Notes under the pieces: model-generated
Database searches by the model: none
What the model was told of the DNA's origin: nothing
The model's input: the letters and a program-made list of their open reading frames with translations, nothing else
Translations under genes and position numbers: made by a program
Assembly: GCF_009498235.1 (NCBI RefSeq)
Contig: NZ_CP044205.1
Location: 4,217,389-4,281,388, forward strand
Direction of reading: 5' to 3'
Source: Candidatus Methylospira mobilis
GTDB taxonomy: Bacteria > Pseudomonadota > Gammaproteobacteria > Methylococcales > Methylococcaceae
DNA: 64,000 nucleotides
In this document: one piece after another, positions 1 through 7,959 of the stretch
How the letters are laid out: each line of letters begins with the position of its first letter
How positions within the stretch are numbered: position 1 is the first letter of the stretch

Positions 1-699
1 CAGATATGTCTCGGTGTAACACACTACCATCCCAAAGCGTTCCTCCAGACTGATTGCCCCCTCGGCACCCAGCTTTCGCAGCAGGGGCAAGTGCGCTTTT
101 AGCTCCGCAGGCAAAGGCCATTCCCGGCGCCCTACTTTTTCAACGGTGAAGAAGGTTTCCCTGGCGACTTGTAAAATCCTGTCTACGCTGGACAGCGACA
201 ACACTGGAAAAAAGAAACGCCCTCCCTCTTTAAGGTATTGCGGCGCACTACGTATAATCTCGGCAACAAGATCAACACCATCCTCCCCGGTTTCGCAAGG
301 AACGCCTTGGAACCAGGGAGAAACATCAGCGACGCTCTGTGAAATACCGGAAATATCATCGACAATAACCTCGAACTTCATTCCCACCCAGGGCTCGAAC
401 AACGTACCGCAACGCACCTCGGCCGGACAGGCATAACGTTCGAAATTATCGCGGCTGCATTTTACCGCCGCTTCACTCAAATCCGACGCGGAGACTTTCG
501 TCTTTATCAAGCCCTGCTGGTACAGCGCAACTCCGACGACTCCGGTCCCGCACCCCAGATCCAGCAGGTCAACCGGCTCGCCCACAGTACTGCCGACCGC
601 CTGTATCAACAGACTGGTAGTCATGTTCGGTGTAAATACGCCCGGAGCGGACGCCAACGTTATTTCCTTACCGGGACCAAGTGCAAATTTAATTTCCAT
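1..699 (-). CDS. SAM-dependent methyltransferase, partial (3' end outside window)
   Basis: The reading frame is open from an ATG at 699 down to the window edge (233 codons, no stop), so the C-terminus is missing. It carries the class I SAM-binding motif LDLGCGTGVVG at about residues 46-56 and an acidic second motif (SASDLSEAA). The motif IV position reads DDISG rather than NPPY, so it is not a canonical HemK or N6-adenine enzyme. The fold resembles PrmA/PrmC-type small-molecule or protein methyltransferases, but the substrate cannot be read. It lies 82 bp downstream of the SRPBCC/Rieske pair on the same strand and probably belongs to the same transcription unit. Confidence 0.75.
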   Translation of the reverse strand, partial: MEIKFALGPGKEITLASAPGVFTPNMTTSLLIQAVGSTVGEPVDLLDLGCGTGVVGVALYQQGLIKTKVSASDLSEAAVKCSRDNFERYACPAEVRCGTLFEPWVGMKFEVIVDDISGISQSVADVSPWFQGVPCETGEDGVDLVAEIIRSAPQYLKEGGRFFFPVLSLSSVDRILQVARETFFTVEKVGRREWPLPAELKAHLPLLRKLGAEGAISLEERFGMVVCYTETYL

Positions 700-781
700 T
701 TTCCAGAGCTTAGCGGGTTTTCGCGGGTACTTTATTCACAGCGGATTGTTTTTACGCACAATCCACTCTTTTACGATCACG

Positions 782-1339
782 TTAATTATTCAAAATCGAA
801 TCTTTTGTTCTTGGAATTGGCAGCTTTAATTGCTTGTTCGCATCGCCAACCCTATCGGACTTGCCGTAAAAGTCGATAAAATTCGAGTCTATCGCAAGTT
901 GCCTGCGAATCTTTAATGGCAAATCCTCATCCCAGTTTACATCATTCCACCTTGTGATCACCTTGCAAATGAGATTCTTGAACGGATAGAAAATTCCCGG
1001 CACATCGAGAGAATAGTTATTAACCAACTCGGTCGTTCTCGGGTCTATTTCGTTATATATCATTTCAAGCCTGGAAATAACGCCGAATGGTAAAGCGTCA
1101 ATCACCAGCACATTATCGTTTTTAATCGACGTCATCGTATGCAGGCAATTAACGTATATAGGCAGAAAAGGCAGTTTTACCGTTGTTCTGATAAACGCAA
1201 CCTTCGAGTCCTCATACATCATCTTCGCGTTACCGAATTGCCTATGAACGTAATATAGATGCTCGTGATCCCAGGTATTCCACAGACACACGACTTTGCT
1301 TACGTTAACAACCCTTGTAATCGTAAAGTTAATAATCAT
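782..1339 (-). CDS. SRPBCC-like protein with a Rieske-oxygenase iron motif
   Basis: A 185-residue protein with no signal peptide. Near the N-terminus it shows D24-x2-H27-x4-H32, the spacing of the bridging Asp and two iron-ligand His residues in Rieske non-heme iron oxygenase catalytic domains (Asp205, His208, His213 in naphthalene dioxygenase). The C-terminal part has an acidic/arginine stretch (DEDLPLKIRR) of a kind seen in SRPBCC oxygenase domains. Its start overlaps the stop of the upstream Rieske gene by 4 bp, which implies coupled translation and partnership. Inference: this is the catalytic half of a split Rieske oxygenase. It could instead be a non-catalytic START-type lipid-binding protein. 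The pair is AT-richer (about 33-42% GC in sampled stretches) than the operon behind it, suggesting separate acquisition. Confidence 0.55.
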   Translation of the reverse strand: MIINFTITRVVNVSKVVCLWNTWDHEHLYYVHRQFGNAKMMYEDSKVAFIRTTVKLPFLPIYVNCLHTMTSIKNDNVLVIDALPFGVISRLEMIYNEIDPRTTELVNNYSLDVPGIFYPFKNLICKVITRWNDVNWDEDLPLKIRRQLAIDSNFIDFYGKSDRVGDANKQLKLPIPRTKDSILNN

Positions 1340-1635
1340 TCGGATATCTCCAGCGTATTATCTGAAATCAGCTTTACCTTGTATTTTTTAGCCTTGACAT
1401 CAATCCTGCGGTTAATACAATGATGCTCCGTCAAGTGAAAATCCCAGTCATGCCAATAGCAATTTAATTTCCCATCAGCCAAAACCAGCGGCCCGCCGAA
1501 ATGAGGACAGAATGTGCTTATGGCAAAATATTCATTTTCGTGTTTATAAACAAGTAATTCATCTACAAAAACATCAGAGAAAAATTTATGCTGATCCTGT
1601 TTCAGGACGCTCAAGTCCACGCGCTCAATTTTCAA
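1336..1635 (-). CDS. Rieske [2Fe-2S] ferredoxin-type protein
   Basis: A 99-residue protein made of one Rieske domain. The cluster ligands are visible as C43-P-H45 and C59-Y-W-H62, followed by DWDF. The 13 residues between the two boxes are fewer than the roughly 17 usual in aromatic-dioxygenase ferredoxins. Such proteins pass electrons to an oxygenase or form its N-terminal domain. The 4-bp overlap with the following SRPBCC-like gene suggests the two work as one enzyme. No reductase gene is visible nearby, so electrons must come from a partner elsewhere. Base composition is AT-rich like its partner. Confidence 0.85.
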   Translation of the reverse strand: MKIERVDLSVLKQDQHKFFSDVFVDELLVYKHENEYFAISTFCPHFGGPLVLADGKLNCYWHDWDFHLTEHHCINRRIDVKAKKYKVKLISDNTLEISE

Positions 1636-1868
1636 TTCTGATCTCCACTACTATTTCGCATAAACAAATAAAGCCAACCATTAGCCGCTTCACGATTAAG
1701 TACGCATCCACTGCCGATCGGGAATATTCTTCCAGGGTATAGAATCGAGGTGGCGGTGAGGTCGCCGGACCGCAGCGGCAAGCGCCTGCATAACGGCCAC
1801 TATCAGGACTTCCTGTTCACGATTGATGTTAGTTTGCAAACAACGGGGAACGGCGCGAAGCGCCTTGA

Positions 1869-2555
1869 TCACACTCCGCCGTCGATATTGATTGCACTAC
1901 AATTTACGAATGGTGATTTTATCAGGAATTCTACAGCATTTGTAATGTTTATCGGATCGCCCAACTTACCGGATGGTATTGAATCTATAAGCTTTTTCTG
2001 AATTTTCTCGCTTAACGCCCGATACATTCCCGTATCAAAATAGCCGTTGACAAGGATATTGGAAGTGATGCCGAAGCGGGCATATTCGACGCCAAGCACT
2101 CTCGACATGCCCAGCAAGGCTGTTTTGGAAGTCGAGTAAGCGAGCGTTCCGGGGGCAACGTTCATGCCGGCTGCGGATGAAAAGTGTATTATCCTCCCCC
2201 ACTTTTCCTTGATCATCGGCATCAGCAGCGCGCGGGTCAGAAGAAAGTTGCCGCGGAGATTTACCTCCATGACCTGATCCCAATCCCCGGTTTTGAATTG
2301 AACCGCAAGCTTTTCCTGGCGCGCCAGCGCAGCGCCATGAATAAGCGTGATATTCGTGAGCCGGGTTTCCATCGATTTGACGAATGCATTGACATCCTCC
2401 TCCGATGTCAAATCCAGCCGATAGGGAATGACGTTGGGTAACCCGTCGATCACGGGGGCGTTGTTATTGTAGATTGCAACGATGCTGTCCAGCGCTGCCA
2501 ACGAAGGCAGAATGGCGCTGCCGACGCCTCCCGATGCTCCAGTTAAAACAATCAT
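1869..2555 (-). CDS. Short-chain dehydrogenase/reductase (FabG-like)
   Basis: About 228 residues. The N-terminal Rossmann motif TGASGGVGSAI binds NAD(P)H, and the catalytic set is visible as S (HFSSAAG), Y-S-T-S-K and an NG motif. The family reduces beta-ketoacyl thioesters or similar carbonyls. I place the start at 2555, where ATG overlaps the TGA of the upstream KAS III gene (ATGA coupling). An in-frame ATG 12 bp earlier (2567) is possible. With the ketosynthase next to it, a ketoacyl-reduction step on the same substrate is likely. The product ends IDGGV, slightly short of typical FabG. Confidence 0.85.
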   Translation of the reverse strand: MIVLTGASGGVGSAILPSLAALDSIVAIYNNNAPVIDGLPNVIPYRLDLTSEEDVNAFVKSMETRLTNITLIHGAALARQEKLAVQFKTGDWDQVMEVNLRGNFLLTRALLMPMIKEKWGRIIHFSSAAGMNVAPGTLAYSTSKTALLGMSRVLGVEYARFGITSNILVNGYFDTGMYRALSEKIQKKLIDSIPSGKLGDPINITNAVEFLIKSPFVNCSAINIDGGV

Positions 2556-3529
2556 GCTGCGCACCATTTTATCAATGTCGCGCCCCAGGATAGACCCACG
2601 CCGAAGCCAACCAGCATAACGGTGTCTCCTTCCTTCAATCGTTTCTGCATTTCCGCGTCTTTGAGCGCAATCGGTATGGACGCCGATACGGTGTTGCCGA
2701 TGCTCTCAAGGTTTGTATAGACCTTGCTCTCATCCAGGGACATCGTTCTGACAAGATTTTCTATTACCAGCCTGCTGGCCTGATGGAATACAAATAAATC
2801 GATGTCTTCGAAGGTGAGTCCCGCGCGGTCGAGAAGTTTGTTGATGCACGGAGGAACTACGCGCATCGTAAAAAGAAACACTTCGCTGCCACGCATTTCC
2901 AGCGCCCCGCGTGCAAGCCCCACATCCCTGGCGCCGCTGTTTTTTACGATAAGCCGGTCGTAGCCGGCGCCATCCGTTCCGAAATCAAAAGGGCCGACGC
3001 AATCTGCCGCCGCCGCTTCCACCAGTACGGCGGCGGCTCCGTCACTGAACAGCGGGCGGCAGGTACGATCGGTTTTTGCTATGTATTTCGAATACGTATC
3101 CGCACAAAGTATCAAGCTCTTATGGGCGGCGCCGGACTCAATCAATCCCCCGGCAATACTCAGCGCATAAACGAAGCCGGAGCAGCCCAGATTCACATCG
3201 AACGCCATGCAATTCTGCGACAGCCCGAGCCGATTCTGCAAGATGCAGGCGCTGGGAGGCAGGACGTAATCCGGCGACTGGGTAACCAGTATCAGCAGAT
3301 CGATTTCTTCGCGCTGTGGATTAGTCGAAAACAACTTATTAGCGGCCTCGTACGCCAGATCGACGGCAGTTTCACCTTCGGATGCGATACGCCGCTTATG
3401 TATCCCCGTTTTTGCGATGATTTTCGGCATATCCCAATCGGGATTGTCGCTTTTAAGCTCTTCCTCGCCCTCTACCCGATCCGGAAGGTGATATGAAATA
3501 CGGCTGATTTTTACTTTCATTGCTGACAA
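2552..3529 (-). CDS. Beta-ketoacyl-ACP synthase III (FabH-like)
   Basis: A 325-residue KAS III/thiolase-fold enzyme. The Cys-His-Asn triad is visible as C116 (DVNLGCSGF), H249 (FHQAS) and N279 (SIGNT). The C-terminal glycine-rich GFGVGLSWGA loop is typical of the family. KAS III enzymes condense an acyl-CoA with malonyl-ACP, or act as acyltransferases in specialised pathways. It starts 3 bp after the GMC oxidoreductase stop and overlaps the SDR gene. It is not in a fab operon, so a secondary role such as making an acyl or branched substituent for a glycan or lipid is more likely than bulk fatty acid initiation. An alternative start lies at 3520. Confidence 0.88.
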   Translation of the reverse strand: MSAMKVKISRISYHLPDRVEGEEELKSDNPDWDMPKIIAKTGIHKRRIASEGETAVDLAYEAANKLFSTNPQREEIDLLILVTQSPDYVLPPSACILQNRLGLSQNCMAFDVNLGCSGFVYALSIAGGLIESGAAHKSLILCADTYSKYIAKTDRTCRPLFSDGAAAVLVEAAAADCVGPFDFGTDGAGYDRLIVKNSGARDVGLARGALEMRGSEVFLFTMRVVPPCINKLLDRAGLTFEDIDLFVFHQASRLVIENLVRTMSLDESKVYTNLESIGNTVSASIPIALKDAEMQKRLKEGDTVMLVGFGVGLSWGATLIKWCAA

Positions 3530-3532
3530 GGA

Positions 3533-5131
3533 CTACGAGTTGGAGCTTTTGAATCGGTCCGCTATTTCCCGGGCAATCCGGTCAGCGTTGGCCATAATCA
3601 TAAAGGTATGCGGCTTACCCGGCAGTGCCGGTATACAGGCTCCATCTATTACATGCACGTCATCAAGCGACTTGACCTCCCCTAGCGCGGTGGACTCGCC
3701 GCGTGAAGGAGCGGATTTCATCGGTACTGTTCCGGCGTAATGAATATCGCCGCCTACGCTTCCGATGGTGAAGCTTTTTGGTATAAGCAAGGCGCCCAGT
3801 TTCGAATAGGATTTGCGCAGCTTCGTTTCCGCTTCATTCATAACAGCGGTTGCGCCATCGCAATACTGACCGGATATATGAAGACTATCATCCTTCCGCA
3901 GACAAGCGCTGGCTCTGGTCAGGTTGCCAGGCAAAAACAGGCCGCCTATTATGCATGAGCTTAACAGGTTACGAAATAATTCAATGCCGTTTCGGCGCTT
4001 CAACGGCGCTCTCCGTAAAAACTCGGACATTCCGATGCCTGTCGTAGCCAGGTTGGCTCCGTAAGCGGTGATCCCGCCGGTCAGCGCCAACGTAAACGCC
4101 AATTGGCCGATACCTATGGCAGGCATACGCCGTATGCCCAGAAAACGGGGTACCCACAGCATGAACGCCGCCGTGGGGCAGGAAAGCAACGGCACATCTT
4201 CCTCGTATTTTCCGAGCGCCTGCAACGCTAATCGGGTCGTAGCCAGTGTGCCTGCGGCCAACAATATCTTTTTTGCGCTGATCGTTCTGTACGCCTGTTC
4301 GGAAGCCGACTTCCCTTGTATTACGCGCAAGCCATACTGATTTGAAACGCTATCCACCAGAAAGCCTGATTGCAGCGTGAAATTATCATATTTGAGTAGC
4401 GCGCTCAGTTCATCGGCCGCTGAATACAAGGCGCGCCGACGGCAACCCCACATACAGTTGCCTGAAAGGTTGCACGCCTGGCGGTCATCGCGATCGTTGC
4501 TTATCACTGCGATACGCGCGCGGCCGGTTTTAAAGCCCAGCGAGGCAAGTTTGCGTCTTGAAGCGGTGTATCGGTTCAGGAGATAGGAGTGGAGCCGGTC
4601 CATCTCTATCGGCGGCTGCGTCCACTCATCAAGACCGAAAAAGTCGGAAAGATCGTCGGCGACTCCGCCGCTGATGCCCATGCGCAGGGCTACGCCGGCG
4701 CAGGAGGCTTTCAGTTCCGACGCCGGAAACGGGAACGATTCGAGCTCTTCCCCTGAAAAGCGCGCTACGCCGCATCCCCACGCGTTCGAAAGCCCGCCGG
4801 ATGCCAACGAGCCTATGGTAACAAAATCTTCGCCAACGATTTTGTTTTCGCGTTCGAATTGCTCGAATACATAAGCGAGCGACGGGACGCGAAGCTTGGG
4901 AGAAACGGTGTCATACATTTTCAGCGCATGAAAATCCTTGCCCAGCATCCATTGCCATTGATCGTCGTCATTGGCGCGTACAGAAAGAAAATCCCTTTCC
5001 GGGGGCAAAACATCGGGCTTCCTGCCGCCATCGACCATCAGCACACGAATACCGGCCTCGACCAACGGAAACGCCGCCGACACCCCGGCAGGGCCGCTGC
5101 CTACAATGATGATATCGAAATCGGGCGTCAT
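3533..5131 (-). CDS. GMC-family FAD-dependent oxidoreductase
   Basis: A 532-residue flavoprotein. The N-terminal FAD-binding motif IIVGSGPAGVSAAFPL and the C-terminal GMC block (GGDIHYAGTVPM ... VIDGACIPALPGKPH) are both present. A central cysteine cluster (CNLSGNCMWGC) is typical of the bacterial alcohol/sugar oxidoreductase subgroup. The likely reaction is oxidation of an alcohol or sugar hydroxyl to a carbonyl. Its start overlaps the stop of the upstream epimerase gene by 4 bp, and the KAS III gene follows after 3 bp, so the three are one operon. The substrate is unknown. Confidence 0.85.
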   Translation of the reverse strand: MTPDFDIIIVGSGPAGVSAAFPLVEAGIRVLMVDGGRKPDVLPPERDFLSVRANDDDQWQWMLGKDFHALKMYDTVSPKLRVPSLAYVFEQFERENKIVGEDFVTIGSLASGGLSNAWGCGVARFSGEELESFPFPASELKASCAGVALRMGISGGVADDLSDFFGLDEWTQPPIEMDRLHSYLLNRYTASRRKLASLGFKTGRARIAVISNDRDDRQACNLSGNCMWGCRRRALYSAADELSALLKYDNFTLQSGFLVDSVSNQYGLRVIQGKSASEQAYRTISAKKILLAAGTLATTRLALQALGKYEEDVPLLSCPTAAFMLWVPRFLGIRRMPAIGIGQLAFTLALTGGITAYGANLATTGIGMSEFLRRAPLKRRNGIELFRNLLSSCIIGGLFLPGNLTRASACLRKDDSLHISGQYCDGATAVMNEAETKLRKSYSKLGALLIPKSFTIGSVGGDIHYAGTVPMKSAPSRGESTALGEVKSLDDVHVIDGACIPALPGKPHTFMIMANADRIAREIADRFKSSNS

Positions 5132-6411
5132 GACCGCCCTTCCTGTGAGCGGAGCAATGCAATGCGGATAACTGGCGATAATAAAATGCCCACGATTCGC
5201 CAGCTTATTTCCGATGCCACAGCGCGTACCATTCCCAACAGGCTAAGCAGGAAACCATGGCGGTATCCCAACCCCAGAAAACGCTGCGCGCCCTGCGTAG
5301 TTGCTTCAGCCAGAATAGTGGCTGCGTCAAGCCGCCACCGGAACTCATTAGCACCAGCCGTTCCAAGGTCATTTCCATCGATAAGCGCCAGCAGCATCGG
5401 CCATTGCACGATGAAATCAGGCAAGGCAAGCGCTTTACCGTCGCGCAATTCATTTATGACGCGAACGTAGCGGCGCAGCAAAACGCTGCCGGACGGGGCC
5501 GCCAACACGTAGGCAAGCAGAGATCGCCCCTCCAGCAATAAACGTCTGCCCGCATCATGACCCGACCGGTGCATTCCTGAGCGTAATGGACGCAAGGTAA
5601 GGCCAAGCAGTTCGAGATCGGCAGCCGTCGACATGACGGGCAAGTCGAACAGCGAGCGCAAACGCTCCAACCCTAACCGGCTACGCAATGATTCCCCGGC
5701 AATGGCAGCAAACGCGTTGACAACGATGACCGGCACCGGTACAAACCATCGCCGGCAACGGAGCCGGGTTCGGGCAATCTCGCCAAGAAACCCTGAAAAG
5801 GAAACCGGCCGGGGGGCGGCGAGATGAAACACGCCGGACTGTAAATCGTTGCGCTCGGCAATACGTAACAGCCCGTCGCATAAATCATCTACATGTATCG
5901 GCTGCACCCTGGGAGCGGGCACGAACGCGGGAAGCACCGGCAATCGCCTGACGGATTCCACCAGCGTTCCGTACAGTCCGCGCTCGGACCCGCCATACAC
6001 CTGTCCCGGACGCACCACCCTGCCTTCAGTAGACAACACCCGTTGCTCTATGCGCCATTTGCTGCGTCCGTAAGCGGTCGGGGCATCAGGCCTGGCAGTC
6101 TGACTGGAAACGAAAACAAGCCTTGCATTTACCTTACGAGCAGCAGTAATAAGCTGCTCCATGGCATTCAGGTCCTGCACGCTGTCATTCTCGCTTTCAG
6201 GCGCTTTGCCGGTCGCAAGATGCAATACGGCATCCGTATCCAGTGGGAGGTCCGGCGGCCGATCCGCAGCCAGCTCATAGGGAATCCAGTCGCAACGGGC
6301 CGACTCAGGTCTTTGTCTGCTGTAAGCAATAATCTCATATCCGGAGGCCAGCGCACGTTTGATAAAACGCTCGCCGATGTATCCATTGGCGCCCGTAACC
6401 GCTATTTTCAT
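5128..6411 (-). CDS. NAD-dependent epimerase/dehydratase (extended SDR) with C-terminal extension
   Basis: A 427-residue protein. Residues 1 to about 260 form an extended SDR domain with the NAD motif TGANGYIG and the catalytic Y-G-R-S-K (YGRSKWR). The remaining 160 or so residues are an arginine- and leucine-rich tail ending in a hydrophobic stretch that could contact the membrane. Such enzymes epimerise, dehydrate or reduce nucleotide sugars or lipid-linked sugars. It overlaps the GtrA gene in front and the GMC oxidoreductase gene behind by 4 bp each. The tail is unusual for simple UDP-sugar epimerases and may be a separate domain. Confidence 0.82.
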   Translation of the reverse strand: MKIAVTGANGYIGERFIKRALASGYEIIAYSRQRPESARCDWIPYELAADRPPDLPLDTDAVLHLATGKAPESENDSVQDLNAMEQLITAARKVNARLVFVSSQTARPDAPTAYGRSKWRIEQRVLSTEGRVVRPGQVYGGSERGLYGTLVESVRRLPVLPAFVPAPRVQPIHVDDLCDGLLRIAERNDLQSGVFHLAAPRPVSFSGFLGEIARTRLRCRRWFVPVPVIVVNAFAAIAGESLRSRLGLERLRSLFDLPVMSTAADLELLGLTLRPLRSGMHRSGHDAGRRLLLEGRSLLAYVLAAPSGSVLLRRYVRVINELRDGKALALPDFIVQWPMLLALIDGNDLGTAGANEFRWRLDAATILAEATTQGAQRFLGLGYRHGFLLSLLGMVRAVASEISWRIVGILLSPVIRIALLRSQEGRS

Positions 6412-6860
6412 GTGTTGGAACCGGACACCGCGTCATCGGCCAAAGCGGTGGGCGCGCTAAAAATAAAGTATTTGCTTAATGCATATGACAGCGCGACGCA
6501 CATGATGTCCGACAGAAACTTGGCGATTACGACCGGCTGCGGCAACCAGGCAAGATTCAGCTCCTGGATCGCCGACAGCGGCAACCACATCAGGTTCAAC
6601 TCCAGTATCGCTGAAGAAACAGGCGCATAGATGGCAAGCAGGCCAAAATATTTTATCGCCTGCCTCTTGGGGCAACCCGAACCGGCAACGCTGAACGTAA
6701 AACTCCGGTGAGCCGCGAAAGCAAAACAACCGGCGGCCAGCTTGGAGAAAATATTTGCGACATTGGGTTCTATCGTTGCAAGGCTCAGGATAAGCAGAAA
6801 TGACCCCATGTCTATGCCATAGCCCAGCACTTGTATCGTCAAATATCTCAGAAAGATCAT
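6408..6860 (-). CDS. GtrA-like membrane protein
   Basis: About 150 residues with four predicted membrane segments and the FxxHRSFTF signature (FAAHRSFTFSV). GtrA-family proteins are thought to flip polyprenyl-phosphate-linked sugars across the inner membrane. I prefer the ATG at 6860 (MIFLRYL); an upstream in-frame start at 6902 adds 14 poorly conserved residues. The segment between the last helices contains two near-identical peptides (LELNLMWLPLSAI and QELNLAWLPQPVV), a small internal duplication. As first gene of the operon it points to a membrane-linked glycan or glycolipid as the pathway product. Confidence 0.8.
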   Translation of the reverse strand: MIFLRYLTIQVLGYGIDMGSFLLILSLATIEPNVANIFSKLAAGCFAFAAHRSFTFSVAGSGCPKRQAIKYFGLLAIYAPVSSAILELNLMWLPLSAIQELNLAWLPQPVVIAKFLSDIMCVALSYALSKYFIFSAPTALADDAVSGSNT

Positions 6861-7008
6861 TATGTCGCTCTTTTTGATTACATCTATGCAATAAAAAAGC
6901 ACCCGGCGGTTGACCAGCCGCCCGCCGTCGCTTTCTCCATCACTTGAATTGGTTATGCCGCCGTGAATAAGCTCTGGTGAAGATGAACCGGTACATTACC
7001 CTGGGCGT

Positions 7009-7551
7009 TCAAGGCTGGATTTCTCCGACACCGCGACAAATGATTTGCGCCGCCTCGCTTAATGAGCCGACGCGAAAATCAACCTGCTCAGGCTGCTTTT
7101 CATCATAGCCGTAATCGATAAAAACGGTTTTGCAACCCGCCCGCTGCCCTGCCTCGATATCCCTCCAGCGATCGCCGACCATGTAACTCGACGCAAGGTC
7201 AATTTCATTCAGCCTTGCGGCATCCAGCAATGCGCCCGGCAACGGCTTGCGGCAGTTACAGCCATCCGGGCTATCATGGTAACAGGTACGGAATTCGTCG
7301 ATTGGCAGGCTATCAGCCAAATAGCCGTTAATCTGCTCGACAACAGCGCGCGGCGTCCTGCCCCGCGCCACATCGGGCTGATTGGTAACCACGATCAGCA
7401 GAAAGCCTGCGGCTTTCAGGTCGCGCAAGGCCTCAGCGACTCCCGGCAATAACTCCATTTCCTCCAGATGCGCAGGTGGGTAGGGCTTGCCGTCTCGTAC
7501 TACTGCACGATTGATCACGCCATCCCGATCAAGAAAAACAGCTCGTTGCAT
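7009..7551 (-). CDS. gmhB: D-glycero-D-manno-heptose 1,7-bisphosphate phosphatase
   Basis: A 180-residue HAD-IIIA phosphatase. Motif I DRDGVIN, motif II VTNQPD, the zinc-binding loop CYHDSPDGCNCRKP and motif IV GDRWRDIEAG match GmhB. The enzyme removes the C7 phosphate during heptose precursor synthesis for LPS or capsule. It is on the same strand as, and about 150 bp upstream of, the GtrA gene, supporting a surface-polysaccharide context. It could also act on a related histidinol-phosphate-type substrate, but the zinc loop favours heptose. Confidence 0.85.
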   Translation of the reverse strand: MQRAVFLDRDGVINRAVVRDGKPYPPAHLEEMELLPGVAEALRDLKAAGFLLIVVTNQPDVARGRTPRAVVEQINGYLADSLPIDEFRTCYHDSPDGCNCRKPLPGALLDAARLNEIDLASSYMVGDRWRDIEAGQRAGCKTVFIDYGYDEKQPEQVDFRVGSLSEAAQIICRGVGEIQP

Positions 7552-7959
7552 TATTAACTGCAGACTCCCATTTGGCGAAGCCTTTGTATAGTATCTTATT
7601 TTCCCCCCGGACGCAATTCACCGGCGTCAAACCTAAAGCACCCCGTTCATTATATAGACGCTCCGTCAAAGCATACGGCAATCTCTATGTTCCTGCCGGG
7701 TGCACCCGCGATTACGCAGTCAGAATCGGCTACGCGACAAGACTGCTTGATAGACCGCCACCCGTCAGCGTTTCCCGGCTGACTTACCCGCAAAGCCGCT
7801 ACAACTAGCCGGATGGTTATTGCCCGTTTACGCCTGAAAGCAACGCTGATGACCCAAACGGTTGATTCGGTTTTCTATGCAGCCGTAGAATGACGAAAAG
7901 GATATGAGTTACGGCAGTATGGGGCATAATCTGTCAAATCTATAAACGAGGGGGTCGCT
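7552..7959. other. Intergenic region, divergent promoters expected
   Basis: This 408-bp gap separates gmhB (minus) from vgrG (plus). An open frame at 7572-7808 has no recognisable domain and a basic low-complexity product, so I do not call it. Promoters for both flanking genes must lie here. A GAGGGGG stretch just before 7960 is the ribosome-binding site of vgrG. Confidence 0.5.

Noticed and set aside
7572..7808. A 78-residue plus frame before vgrG
   Set aside because: Basic low-complexity product, no ribosome site and no family.
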